Below are positions 8,256 to 16,110 of a DNA stretch of 64,000 bases, in pieces. The notes below the pieces were generated by a model. The model was not told where the DNA came from, ran no database searches, and saw only the letters and a list, made by a program, of their open reading frames with translations. The stretch is from Mycolicibacterium fluoranthenivorans (GTDB lineage Bacteria > Actinomycetota > Actinomycetes > Mycobacteriales > Mycobacteriaceae). The stretch lies in contig NZ_JAANOW010000003.1 of NCBI RefSeq assembly GCF_011758805.1, forward strand, positions 1-64,000, in the 5' to 3' direction. Positions within the stretch are counted from its first letter, which is position 1. Each line of letters starts with the position of its first letter. The translations under genes were made by a program, and so were the position numbers.

Positions 8256-8300
8256 TGGTGGCCAGGGCCGGGATCGAACCGGCGACCTTCCGCTTTTCAG
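8256..8300. other. Candidate attachment site (element right end) in tRNA-Phe 3' half
   Basis: The integrase lies next to the 3' end (CCA side) of tRNA-Phe, and tRNA-targeting tyrosine integrases usually recombine within the 3' half of the tRNA. No second copy of the segment GGATCGAACCGGCGACCTT is visible in 1-8255, so the other att site must lie left of the window. The exact core cannot be set from one copy. Confidence 0.45.
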
Positions 8301-8332
8301 GCGGACGCTCGTACCAACTGAGCTACCTGGCC
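8256..8332 (-). tRNA. tRNA-Phe (GAA)
   Basis: A cloverleaf reads on the minus strand with acceptor GGCCAGG/CCTGGCC, anticodon stem TCCGC/GCGGA and loop CTGAAAA (anticodon GAA), plus the GGTTCGATCC T arm. The discriminator is A at 8259 and CCA is encoded at 8256-8258. It is first of a Glu-Asp-Phe cluster in transcription terms and appears intact despite the adjacent integration. Confidence 0.95.
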
Positions 8333-8379
8333 GGAAGGCGCCGGTCTTTCGACCGAGCGAGCCTTACGCCGCAATACTG

Positions 8380-8453
8380 CGACCCTGACGGGACTCGAAC
8401 CCGCGACCTCCGCCGTGACAGGGCGGCGCGCTAACCAACTGCGCCACAGGGCC
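8380..8453 (-). tRNA. tRNA-Asp (GTC)
   Basis: A 74-nt cloverleaf on the minus strand: acceptor GGCCCTG/CAGGGTC with one G-U pair, anticodon stem CCGCC/GGCGG and loop CTGTCAC (anticodon GTC), T arm GGGTTCGAGTCCC, discriminator G as expected for Asp. CCA is not encoded. Confidence 0.95.
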
Positions 8454-8488
8454 TTGCTTTCCTGCGTGCTCCGCGTTTCCGCGTTGCG

Positions 8489-8561
8489 TACCCCCAACGG
8501 GATTCGAACCCGTGCTACCGCCGTGAAAGGGCGGCGTCCTAGGCCACTAGACGATGGGGGC
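8489..8561 (-). tRNA. tRNA-Glu (TTC)
   Basis: A 73-nt cloverleaf on the minus strand: acceptor GCCCCCA/TGGGGGT, anticodon stem CCGCC/GGCGG with loop CTTTCAC (anticodon TTC), T arm GGGTTCGAATCCC. It is the promoter-proximal member of the three-tRNA cluster. Confidence 0.95.
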
Positions 8562-8730
8562 CTAATCCGAATTCCTCCGGGGTACTCGCAACTACGTTCC
8601 GTTGAGAGCTTCGATAGCTTAGGACACCACCGCCGGAAATCCCAAACGGGATCCCCCTTCCCAGCTCAGACCACCTCCGGGACCACCTGACGACGACCGT
8701 CGGGCGGCAGGCAGTATTCTGTTGCTCCAC

Positions 8731-8806
8731 GCCCCTATAGCTCAGTCGGTAGAGCTACGGACTTTTAATCCGCAGGTCCCAGGTTCGAGCCCTGGTGGGG
8801 GCACCA
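8731..8806 (+). tRNA. tRNA-Lys (TTT)
   Basis: A plus-strand cloverleaf: acceptor GCCCCTA/TGGGGGC, D arm GCTCAGTCGGTAGAGC, anticodon loop CTTTTAA (anticodon TTT), T arm AGGTTCGAGCCCT, discriminator A at 8803 and encoded CCA 8804-8806. It is divergent from the Glu-Asp-Phe cluster. Confidence 0.95.
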
Positions 8807-8815
8807 CCACCCGAT

Positions 8816-9178
8816 TCAGGCGCTGCGCGCCGTCGTGATCTCGTCGGCCAACGGCGCGACCGCGGCGATGATCTCGGCCACCAGCGGCTCAGGTACCCCG
8901 GCGGCGGTCAGGCTGTCCGACAGATGCCCGGCGACCAGAGCGAAGTGGTGCGGGGTGATCCCACGCCCCTGATGAACCTGACGCATGGGTGCGCCGGTGT
9001 AAGGGTCGGGCCCACCCAGAGCAGCACCGAAGAACTCGGCCTGTTTGCCTTTGAGCCGGGCCATGTTCGTTCCCGTGAAGAAGCCCGCCAGCTCGTCGTC
9101 GGCGAGCACACGGACGTAGAAGTCCTCGACGACGGTCTCGATGGCCTCCGCCCCGCCGATCTGCGCGTAGATGCTCAT
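8816..9178 (-). CDS. glbN: Group I truncated haemoglobin (trHbN)
   Basis: A 120-residue 2-on-2 haemoglobin very like mycobacterial trHbN, with distal Tyr (B10) in DFYVRVLAD (about residue 21), Gln (E11) in KGKQAEFF, and the proximal His in MRQVHQGRG (about residue 69). The family turns nitric oxide into nitrate using bound oxygen. The protein starts directly at MSIYAQIGG, so the short basic pre-A extension known from M. tuberculosis trHbN is absent. It is convergent with tRNA-Lys and not in an operon. Confidence 0.92.
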   Translation of the reverse strand: MSIYAQIGGAEAIETVVEDFYVRVLADDELAGFFTGTNMARLKGKQAEFFGAALGGPDPYTGAPMRQVHQGRGITPHHFALVAGHLSDSLTAAGVPEPLVAEIIAAVAPLADEITTARSA

Positions 9179-9294
9179 GCGTCAAGGACACCGCGTCGCC
9201 GTTGCCACCCCGTTTCGGCGAGGTACCCGCCACGCTACAAGGACCTCACACCCTCATGCGCGCGATTTCACCTGTCGCCGAACATATTTGACGA

Positions 9295-10443
9295 CTATCC
9301 GCCTTGACTGTGTTTTGGCTTGTGCCCGTTGGTATTTCCCTTGCCGTTACCGCCACCGCGATCCTTCGGCGGGCCCTGCTGGTCCGTGGGGACAGGCGCC
9401 GACGACGGCGGCGGCAGCACGGAAGTCGTTGGCGGCGAAGGCTCGGAGGTAGTCGAACCGGCCGGCTCGGGGGCGCTGGGCCGCGACGCGGAATCCACGA
9501 CGAACGCCACCACCACCATCACCACGACGGCGATGGCTCCGATCGCCGCGATCACCGGCCGACGCCGGCGGCGCCGCCGCACCGGGACCACCCTCGTCGT
9601 CGGATCGACCGGCGGACTCTCCAGGACCCGGGTCGGCGGGCGCACCGGCAGCCCACCTGGCAACGCGGCACGCATCTCGGTTGCGCTGCCGAAGGCTCGC
9701 GCCAGTGCCCGCTCGATGACGTCCACCAGCGCGGGGTCGGCATCGGGCCGCAGAGCAGCCAGTGGTGGACGCAGCCCCTCGGAGATGGCGCGGACCAGTT
9801 CGGCGAGATTCTCCTGCGGAAACGGCAGTCGACCGGACAGCGCTTGGTAGCCCACCACCCCGACGGCGTACAGGTCATCGGCCACCGTCGCCGGCCGCGC
9901 CGCGATCCGCTCCGGCGACAGGTAGGCCATGGTTCCGAAGATCTGGCCGGTCATCGTGTCCGCCGAATCGGCAAGCTTGGCGATTCCGAAGTCGGCCACC
10001 TTCGCCGATCCGTCTTCGGTCAGCAGGATGTTCGCGGGTTTGATGTCGCGATGCAACACGCCCGCCCTGTGCGCCGCCGATAGCGCGGACAGCACCTGGT
10101 CGAGCAGTGCCCGCACCGCATGGTCCGGAAGTGGGCCGTGGTCGAGCGCGTCGGCCAGCGTCCGTCCGGACAACCGTTCCATGACGATGTAGGGGGTGGT
10201 CCGGTATTCGCCGACATCGTGCACCGCCACCACATGCGGATGACTCAGACCGGCCGCCGCCCGCGCCTCCACGTCGAACCGTCGCCGGCTGTCCGGTTGC
10301 GCGCTCAGCGGCGCAGAGAGCAGTTTGATCGCGACCGCACGGCCCAGCCTGACGTCCCAGCCGGAGTGAACCTCCGCCATACCGCCGCGGCCCAGCAGTC
10401 CCCGCAGTTCATACCGGTCGCCGAGAAGTTCCGGGCGCTGCAT
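9295..10443 (-). CDS. Receptor-type Ser/Thr protein kinase (PknA/B-like family)
   Basis: A eukaryotic-like kinase with glycine loop LGRGGMAEV (about 17-25), VAIK lysine about residue 40, catalytic HRDIKPAN (131-138), DFG (151-153), and activation-loop threonines in ADTMTGQIFGT. A basic run (RRRRRR) precedes a single membrane helix near residues 290-315. The outside tail is rich in Pro, Ser and Lys, with no PASTA repeats. I chose ATG 10443; the longer GTG at 10452 lies in a TAGCGT box (complement of 10451-10456) placed 7 nt before this ATG, suggesting a leaderless start. The substrate is unknown. Confidence 0.88.
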   Translation of the reverse strand: MQRPELLGDRYELRGLLGRGGMAEVHSGWDVRLGRAVAIKLLSAPLSAQPDSRRRFDVEARAAAGLSHPHVVAVHDVGEYRTTPYIVMERLSGRTLADALDHGPLPDHAVRALLDQVLSALSAAHRAGVLHRDIKPANILLTEDGSAKVADFGIAKLADSADTMTGQIFGTMAYLSPERIAARPATVADDLYAVGVVGYQALSGRLPFPQENLAELVRAISEGLRPPLAALRPDADPALVDVIERALARAFGSATEMRAALPGGLPVRPPTRVLESPPVDPTTRVVPVRRRRRRRPVIAAIGAIAVVVMVVVAFVVDSASRPSAPEPAGSTTSEPSPPTTSVLPPPSSAPVPTDQQGPPKDRGGGNGKGNTNGHKPKHSQGG

Positions 10444-10526
10444 GTCCACCACGCTAACCTGCCCGCCACCCAGCGGAATCGACGGTCAGACCAAAGCCAA
10501 CCGATGGCAGCACCCGAAGCCTGCGT

Positions 10527-11066
10527 CTAGCCGGGCCCGGCCGCGTTCTTGTAGATCGTCGTCGCCTGATCCATCGCCGTCATACCGTTCTTCACGTCGA
10601 CGCCGATCGCCTGGACCGCGGCCTGGCCGCCCTCCGCGGTCAGCGTGTCGCACTTCGCCCCGGCCTGTTGGTAGCTGTCGACAGCACTCTGCAGGGCGGC
10701 CGTCATATCGCGCCGCGGCGCGGGCAGCATCGCCTCGATATCCCCGGCAGCCTTGGACAGCCGGTTGCAGGAGGCCTGCATCGCGCCGAAGTCCTGCCCC
10801 TCGGCCGCTGCTTGCAGGCTCTTGATCGAGTCGTTGACACGCCCCAAGGCCGGCATGAACTTCGTCAGCCACTGCTGAGTGGCGCCGGCCTGCACCTTCA
10901 TCGACACCGTGGGGTTGGCCGACATCAGCACCACGCCGGCCTGTGTCGGGACGGGATCCCCCGCAGCGGTGATCTGCGCGGGCTGAGCCAGCACAGCTCC
11001 GGCCACGATGGCGCCGGCGCCCACCGCGAAGACCGCTGAATACCAGACGCGCAGTGACGTGGACAT
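10527..11066 (-). CDS. Secreted protein, unknown function
   Basis: A 179-residue protein with an N-terminal signal or anchor helix (VWYSAVFAVGAGAIVAGAVLA) and cleavage likely after AQPA or TAA. The mature part is mostly helical with two cysteines (SCNRL and KCDTL), which could form a disulfide outside the membrane. A clear AGGAGAAGG ribosome site precedes the ATG at 11066. It lies just behind the kinase gene, same strand, with a gap of about 80 bp. I do not recognise a domain. Confidence 0.75.
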   Translation of the reverse strand: MSTSLRVWYSAVFAVGAGAIVAGAVLAQPAQITAAGDPVPTQAGVVLMSANPTVSMKVQAGATQQWLTKFMPALGRVNDSIKSLQAAAEGQDFGAMQASCNRLSKAAGDIEAMLPAPRRDMTAALQSAVDSYQQAGAKCDTLTAEGGQAAVQAIGVDVKNGMTAMDQATTIYKNAAGPG

Positions 11067-11369
11067 CCTTCTCCTGACACAACTAAGGCCCCGTCGGAAC
11101 TGTCAAGCAAAGGTTACGCGACGGTCCCGGCTCTGGCCAGCACGGTCATTTCGGTCCCCGGGCGCGGCCACGCCGATGGCCCACCGCCCGCGATACCGTG
11201 GTCACGGCAGGTGCCAGGTCGCGCAGGCCCGCCCCGGCTCTGCAGCCAGGGTGGATGCCGAACCGCAGTCAGCAAATTGATTGACGCCTGCGTAACCAGA
11301 ACGCACGACCGGACGATCGACAGTCCGCATGCCGCTGCCACGCCCCGGCAGTACGATTCAGCCCTGGTG
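11067..11369. other. Intergenic stretch without recognisable gene
   Basis: About 300 bp between two minus-strand genes. No coding frame with a plausible start and codon pattern is visible, and I see no clear terminator hairpin or operator. It should contain the promoter of the secreted protein gene at its left end. Confidence 0.5.
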
Positions 11370-12377
11370 TCAGCCGACCTTCGGGCAGTAGAAATTCGGG
11401 CTGTCGCGGTACTCGACCGGCGGCAGATTCCGTGCCGGGGTCTGCACCAGTGGCGAGTCCACCGGAATCCGGCCCGTCGCCCGGTCCATCGCGGAACGCT
11501 TCCGCGGATGCATCAACCTGCGCTTGGGACCGAACTTGGTGACCAGCGTGATCCCCGCACACAGCCGGTCGTGCAGCCATTGCTGACGGGGCGACCAGGT
11601 GTAACCCATCAGGTCACGGATCGGCGGGTCGTAGAGTGCCACCGTCATGAACGTCAGGAACCGTTGCATGATCTTCAGGTTCTGCGCCCAGAGCCAATCC
11701 GGAATCCATTGCAGCGAAGGATGTTTGGGCATGGTCGACAGGTCCATCACCTCACGCGCCGCGTAGTTGTTCTCCAATACGTTGCGGCACATGTGGTCCC
11801 AGTACTCCTGGAATTCCTCCCAGCTCTTGGGGACCGGCCGCATGCTCATCCCGTACATGCGGTACCAGGTGATGTGCTCGGAGAACAGCTGACGCTTGTC
11901 GGCCTCGGTGATCCCGCCGCCGAACTTCTCGGCGGCCAGCAGGGTCGACTTGAAGAACGTCGCGTGCGCCCAGTAGAAGACCTCCGGGTTCAGCGCGCTG
12001 TAGCGGCGGCCCTGCTCGTCGACGCCCTTGATGCCGATGTGGTAATCGCGTACCTCGGCGCCGGTCTGTGGCGCCCGATAGCCGTCGAACACCACGCCGC
12101 CGATGGGATAGATCGACCGCATCAGCCGCGGGATCCGTTCCATGAAGAAAATCGAGTGGTCCTTCACCGCTGCACCCAGCTGTGGATGCATGTTCTGCAT
12201 CGAACCGGCCCAGGTGCCCTGGAACAGGCCGGTCCATTGACCGAAGTACTTCCAGGTCAACGAGTCCGGGCCGAGCGGGACCGGCGGCGCGTCATAACCA
12301 CCCGCAGACACCGGGCAACCCGCGGCGAGTGCAGCATCGTCGGCTGCCGGGCATGTCGGCGACGTCTCTTGTGCCAC
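11370..12377 (-). CDS. Oxygenase MpaB-family protein (DUF2236)
   Basis: About 335 residues, haem-type oxygenase-like fold of the MpaB/latex-clearing family: the N-terminal LTWKYFGQWTGLFQGTWAG with MQNMHPQLGAAV, then RLMRSIYP, YHIGIKGVDEQGRRYSALNPEVFYWAHATFF with the histidine typical of the family, and a C-terminal YTWSPRQQWLHDRL. Substrate unknown. I chose GTG 12377, with an AAAGGG ribosome site, over the ATG at 12428, which would leave no promoter and overlap the divergent regulator's promoter. It is divergent from a TetR gene that probably controls it. Confidence 0.82.
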   Translation of the reverse strand: MAQETSPTCPAADDAALAAGCPVSAGGYDAPPVPLGPDSLTWKYFGQWTGLFQGTWAGSMQNMHPQLGAAVKDHSIFFMERIPRLMRSIYPIGGVVFDGYRAPQTGAEVRDYHIGIKGVDEQGRRYSALNPEVFYWAHATFFKSTLLAAEKFGGGITEADKRQLFSEHITWYRMYGMSMRPVPKSWEEFQEYWDHMCRNVLENNYAAREVMDLSTMPKHPSLQWIPDWLWAQNLKIMQRFLTFMTVALYDPPIRDLMGYTWSPRQQWLHDRLCAGITLVTKFGPKRRLMHPRKRSAMDRATGRIPVDSPLVQTPARNLPPVEYRDSPNFYCPKVG

Positions 12378-12429
12378 GGACGCCCTTTCGCTCAGGGGCA
12401 GCCATATTCTGACTACACTCGTTGTCACT

Positions 12430-13032
12430 ATGGAGCTTAGGAGCAGTGCGCCGTCTGGTCAACGACGAGGCCGTTGGTCGGGAGTTCCGCTGCGCGACCG
12501 TCAGGCGCTCCGGCGCAGCGAGCTGATCACCGCCGGCGTCACGCTGCTCGGCGGCCCGGAGGGGCCCAGCCTCACGGTGCGCGCAGTGTGCCGGGCAGCC
12601 GGTCTCACCGAGCGCTACTTCTACGAAAGCTTCAGCGACCGAGACGAATTCGTGCGCGCCGTATACGACGACGTATGCACCACGGCAATGACGGCGTTGG
12701 CGTCGTCGAGCACACCGCGCGAGGCCGTGGAGGCATTCGTGGCCCTCATGGTCGACGATCCGACGCGGGGACGGGTGCTGCTGCTGGCCCCGGAACGCGA
12801 ACCGGTGCTCACCAGATCCGGCGCCGACTGGATGCCCACTTTCATCGGGCTGTTGCAGAGCCGGCTGAGCCACGTGAGCGACCCCGCGCGCCAACAGATG
12901 ATCGCCACCGGCTTGGTCGGTGCCCTGACGGCACTGTTCACCGCCTACCTGGACAACCGTCTGTCGGCCACCCGGCAGCAGTTCATCGACTACTGCAGTG
13001 ACCTGGTGTTACGCCGCGCCGCGACGCACTGA
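12430..13032 (+). CDS. TetR-family regulator
   Basis: A 200-residue TetR-type protein with helix-turn-helix around residues 35-75 (LTVRAVCRAAGLTERYFYESFSDRDEFVRAVYDDV) and a divergent ligand domain. The start ATG 12430 follows TACACT (12414-12419) by 10 nt, so the mRNA is nearly leaderless. The short shared gap with the MpaB-family gene suggests it regulates that gene and itself, though I see no clear palindrome. It ends at a bidirectional hairpin. Confidence 0.85.
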   Translation: MELRSSAPSGQRRGRWSGVPLRDRQALRRSELITAGVTLLGGPEGPSLTVRAVCRAAGLTERYFYESFSDRDEFVRAVYDDVCTTAMTALASSSTPREAVEAFVALMVDDPTRGRVLLLAPEREPVLTRSGADWMPTFIGLLQSRLSHVSDPARQQMIATGLVGALTALFTAYLDNRLSATRQQFIDYCSDLVLRRAATH

Positions 13033-13054
13033 CCCCCGACTTACTGGTCGGGGG
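13033..13054. terminator. Bidirectional hairpin terminator
   Basis: A perfect 8-bp stem, CCCCCGAC and GTCGGGGG with loop TTACTG, sits between two convergent genes. It overlaps the stop codon of the minus-strand gene, and there is no T run. Confidence 0.6.
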
Positions 13055-13508
13055 TGCTGACCTGCGCGAGATCCTGTTCCTGCTGGGAGGCGGCCTCCAG
13101 CTCGGCCTGCTTCTGCTGCGCCTCAGCCTTGGCGGCGGCCTCGTCGGCGGCAGCCTTCGCGGCACGGCCGTCCGGGCTGGCGACCGAGGAACCGGGGTTG
13201 GTGGCGGTCGCGTACGAGCCCGCGCAGTTCAGATAGAACTGAACCTGACTGGACACATGCACACCGTCGTTTGCGCTGGCGAAGGGCGCGGTCTGCGAGC
13301 GCGTGACAATGCAGTCACCCTCACTGAGCTTGTCCCCGACCCGGGCCGCCACGACGACGCTCTGGCCCGCATTACTTGCCGCGGAGCTTGCATCGCTATA
13401 GGTCTGCCCGGCGTAGTCATCGGCAGCGGCCACACCGGTACCGAAAAGCGCGGTGGCGGCCGCCAGCGCACCGACTGTGCCCGACCCCAAAACGATCAGC
13501 TTCTTCAC
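13041..13508 (-). CDS. Secreted protein with helical charged tail, unknown function
   Basis: About 155 residues. A signal peptide (VKKLIVLGSGTVGALAAATAL) ends around AAADD. The mature part has two cysteines (GDCIV and LNCAG), likely a disulfide, and a C-terminal Ala/Glu/Gln-rich helix (about residues 118-155) that looks coiled-coil. I chose the GTG at 13508 since GGGAGTAGGG precedes it; the ATG at 13526 would sit inside that site. Similar small secreted proteins are common in mycobacteria, but I cannot name a function. Confidence 0.75.
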   Translation of the reverse strand: MKKLIVLGSGTVGALAAATALFGTGVAAADDYAGQTYSDASSAASNAGQSVVVAARVGDKLSEGDCIVTRSQTAPFASANDGVHVSSQVQFYLNCAGSYATATNPGSSVASPDGRAAKAAADEAAAKAEAQQKQAELEAASQQEQDLAQVSTPDQ

Positions 13509-13686
13509 GTGTGGCCCTACTCCCATTACTCAGGGTTTTGTTGTAATCGCCAGAGCGTAACGTGCCTTGTGGTGGGCCGCATCCTTCCCGTCGACGTCGA
13601 CGGGATTCGCAATCGTGCGAAAACCGTTACATGACGGCCCGGGCCATGAACTTGATGTAACCGGAGTCCACAGATATATTGAGTGC

Positions 13687-13698
13687 TACCAACAGGTA
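13687..13698. promoter_or_regulatory. Candidate desA1 operator
   Basis: The inverted repeat TACC-AACA-GGTA lies 20 bp before the desA1 start, next to TTGAGT (13678-13683) and a GATAAC box. Mycobacterial desaturase genes are known to be controlled by a TetR regulator (MadR) through a promoter palindrome; whether this is that site is a guess. Confidence 0.35.
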
Positions 13699-13717
13699 CA
13701 GATAACTGGGAGCGAAC

Positions 13718-14722
13718 GTGCCGCAAGATCTACCCGACGTGCAGTTGTTGCGAGAACTTGAGCCCGTCGTCGAACAGAACATCAACCGGCATCTGTCGAT
13801 GCGCAAGGACTGGAACCCGCACGACTACATCCCGTGGTCGGACGGCAAGAACTTCTATGCGCTCGGCGGTCAGGAATGGGATCCGGAGCAGTCCAAACTC
13901 TCCGAGGTCGCCCAGACCGCGATGGTGCAGAACCTGCTGACCGAAGACAACCTGCCCTCGTATCACCGCGAGATCGCGATGAACTTCACCATGGACGGCC
14001 CGTGGGGCTGGTGGGTGAACCGCTGGACCGCCGAGGAGAACCGGCACGGTATCGCCCTGCGCGACTACCTGCTGGTCACCCGCGCCATCGATCCGATCGA
14101 GCTGGAGGAACTGCGCGTCGAGCAGGTCACCCGCGGCTTCTCACCCGGCCAGAACCAGCAGGGCGACCTGTTCGCGTCGACCCTCTTCGATTCCGTCGTC
14201 TACGTGACGTTCCAGGAACTGGCCACCCGCGTCTCGCACCGCAACACCGGCAAGGCCTGCGAGGAGACCGTCGCCGACCAGCTGCTGGGCCGCATCTCCG
14301 CCGATGAGAACCTGCACATGATCTTCTACCGCGATATCAGCGCCGCGGGCCTGGACCTGGTCCCCAATCAGGCGATGAAATCGCTGCACCGGGTGCTGCG
14401 CAACTTCAAGATGCCCGGATACACGGTGCCGGAGTTCCGCCGCAAGGCCGTCATCATCGCCGTCGGCGGTGTCTACGACCCGCGGATCCACCTGGACGAT
14501 GTAGTGATGCCGGTGCTGAAGAAGTGGCGCATCTTCGAGCGCGAGGACTTCACCGGCGAGGGTGCCCGGCTGCGCGACGACCTGGGGCTGCTGGTGCAGG
14601 AGCTCGAGGAGACCTGCGTGAAGTTCGAGGTGGCCAAGGAACGCCGGCTGGAACGCGAGCGCAAGATCGCCGAGAAGAAGGCGATGAAGAACCTCCTGGT
14701 GTCGACCTCCGCGGCGGGATGA
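13718..14722 (+). CDS. desA1: Acyl-ACP desaturase DesA1
   Basis: A 334-residue di-iron desaturase. The two iron-binding motifs are EENRHG (about residues 106-111) and DENLHM (about 196-201), with an earlier glutamate helix. It introduces double bonds into long acyl chains on ACP during mycolic acid synthesis, in the cytoplasm. The GTG start follows GGGAGCGAAC. A lysine/arginine-rich C-terminal helix (ERRLERERKIAEKKAMK) closes it. It overlaps the dus gene by ATGA, the same neighbour order as in M. tuberculosis. Confidence 0.95.
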   Translation: MPQDLPDVQLLRELEPVVEQNINRHLSMRKDWNPHDYIPWSDGKNFYALGGQEWDPEQSKLSEVAQTAMVQNLLTEDNLPSYHREIAMNFTMDGPWGWWVNRWTAEENRHGIALRDYLLVTRAIDPIELEELRVEQVTRGFSPGQNQQGDLFASTLFDSVVYVTFQELATRVSHRNTGKACEETVADQLLGRISADENLHMIFYRDISAAGLDLVPNQAMKSLHRVLRNFKMPGYTVPEFRRKAVIIAVGGVYDPRIHLDDVVMPVLKKWRIFEREDFTGEGARLRDDLGLLVQELEETCVKFEVAKERRLERERKIAEKKAMKNLLVSTSAAG

Positions 14723-15891
14723 CTCTCACCACCCACCGTCCGACGTCGGCCCGATCCCTGCGGATCGGGCCGATATCGTTGCGTTCCCCCGTTGTGCTGG
14801 CCCCGATGGCCGGCGTCACCAACGTGGCGTTTCGTACCTTGTGCCGCGAGCTCGAGCAGGCCCGCGCCGGGACGGTCAGCGGCCTCTATGTCTGCGAGAT
14901 GGTGACGGCCCGCGCGCTCGTCGAACGCCATCCGGTCACCCTGCACATGACGACCTTCGCGCCGGAGGAGTCGCCGCGGTCGCTGCAGCTCTACACCGTC
15001 GACCCGGACACCACCTATGCCGCGGCGAAGATGATCGTCGACGAGGGCATGGCCGACCACATCGACATGAACTTCGGCTGCCCGGTGCCCAAGGTGACCC
15101 GCCGCGGTGGCGGTTCGGCCATCCCGTACAAGCGTCGGCTGTTCGGCCAGATCGTCGGTGCCGCGGTGCGCGCAGCCGAAGGTTCCGGCGTTCCCGTGAC
15201 GGTGAAGTTCAGGATCGGCATCGACGACGCCCACCACACCCACCTCGATGCCGGCCGGATCGCCGAGCAGGAAGGCGCGGCCGCCGTCGCGCTGCACGCC
15301 CGCACCGCCGCCCAGCGCTATTCCGGTGCCGCCGACTGGAGTCAGATCGCCGCGCTGAAACAGCACGTCACCACCATCCCGGTGTTGGGCAACGGCGACA
15401 TCTTCAACGCCGACGACGCACTGGCGATGATGGAACAGACCGGATGTGACGGAGTAGTCATCGGTCGCGGCTGCCTGGGCCGGCCCTGGCTGTTCGCCGA
15501 ATTGTCGGCGGCGTTCACCGGCCGACCGATCGCCACCCCGCCCACCCTCGGCGAGGTGGCCGACATCATGCGCCGCCACGGCGCCCTGCTGGCCGCGCAC
15601 TTCGGCGAGGACAAGGGCATGCGCGATATGCGCAAGCACATCGCCTGGTATCTGCACGGCTTCCCGGCCGGCGCCGACCTCCGCCGGGCGCTGGCACTGG
15701 TCAAGACCTTGGATGAACTCGACGCGCTGCTCGGCGAGCTCGACGGCGAGGTGCCGTTCCCGCCCGCTGCGTCCGGCCCGCGCGGCCGACAGGGCTCACC
15801 GTCCTCGGTGACGCTGCCCGAAGGCTGGCTCGACGATCCGGACGATCTCACGGTGCCCGAAGGTGCCGATGTGATGCACTCCGGCGGCTGA
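14719..15891 (+). CDS. dus: tRNA-dihydrouridine synthase
   Basis: A 390-residue FMN enzyme that reduces uridines in tRNA D loops. The TIM barrel begins with VVLAPMAGVTNVAFR. The catalytic cysteine lies in MNFGCPVPKVTRRGGGS, followed by VTVKFRIG, ALHARTAAQRYSG and the FMN phosphate site IPVLGNGDIF and GVVIGRGCLGRPW. The C-terminal helical domain carries MRKHIAWYLHG. It is translationally coupled to desA1 (ATGA at 14719), an upstream longer frame being rejected because it would lie inside desA1. Confidence 0.93.
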   Translation: MTLTTHRPTSARSLRIGPISLRSPVVLAPMAGVTNVAFRTLCRELEQARAGTVSGLYVCEMVTARALVERHPVTLHMTTFAPEESPRSLQLYTVDPDTTYAAAKMIVDEGMADHIDMNFGCPVPKVTRRGGGSAIPYKRRLFGQIVGAAVRAAEGSGVPVTVKFRIGIDDAHHTHLDAGRIAEQEGAAAVALHARTAAQRYSGAADWSQIAALKQHVTTIPVLGNGDIFNADDALAMMEQTGCDGVVIGRGCLGRPWLFAELSAAFTGRPIATPPTLGEVADIMRRHGALLAAHFGEDKGMRDMRKHIAWYLHGFPAGADLRRALALVKTLDELDALLGELDGEVPFPPAASGPRGRQGSPSSVTLPEGWLDDPDDLTVPEGADVMHSGG

Positions 15892-15997
15892 TCCGACCCC
15901 TGACATAGTTGCGTCTGAAACGATATTGAGATGGCCCTGTCGCTTCCTCGGGCTGGCTGACGCTCAGGTTGTCTCAGTACGATGAGGTCCCACTTCA

Positions 15998-16020
15998 CCC
16001 CTTCCGGCTGGCGGAAGGGG
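15998..16020. terminator. Hairpin after dus
   Basis: A perfect 9-bp stem CCCCTTCCG / CGGAAGGGG with loop GCTGG lies about 105 bp after dus and 90 bp before the LCP gene, without a T run. It could be a terminator or a leader structure of the LCP gene. Confidence 0.45.
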
Positions 16021-16110
16021 GTACCGGGCTGCTAGACAACAATGCAGCCCCCACGACCACGCGTGTGCAACGGCGCGCACGTCCCCGCGAACGTCGAAGG
16101 CCGGTACGAC

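Larger units (their letters stand above)
1..8258. mobile_element. Integrated conjugative-type element (AICE/pSAM2-like), left end outside window
   Basis: Seen: a tyrosine integrase gene ends about 40 bp from the 3' end of a tRNA-Phe gene. It is preceded by an excisionase-like gene, an FtsK/TraB-like ATPase, a Pra-like gene and a GntR regulator, with a divergent NUDIX gene. This gene set and the tRNA target are typical of actinobacterial integrative and conjugative elements. The helicase/Vsr/methyltransferase operon at 1-3519 has lower GC than the chromosome and no visible att copy separates it from the core, so I infer it is cargo of the same element. The left attachment site and any replication gene are not in the window. 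Confidence 0.7.

Noticed and set aside
11211-12440. Plus-strand frame of 409 codons opposite the MpaB-family gene
   Set aside because: Antisense composition and no motif; the minus-strand gene is convincing.
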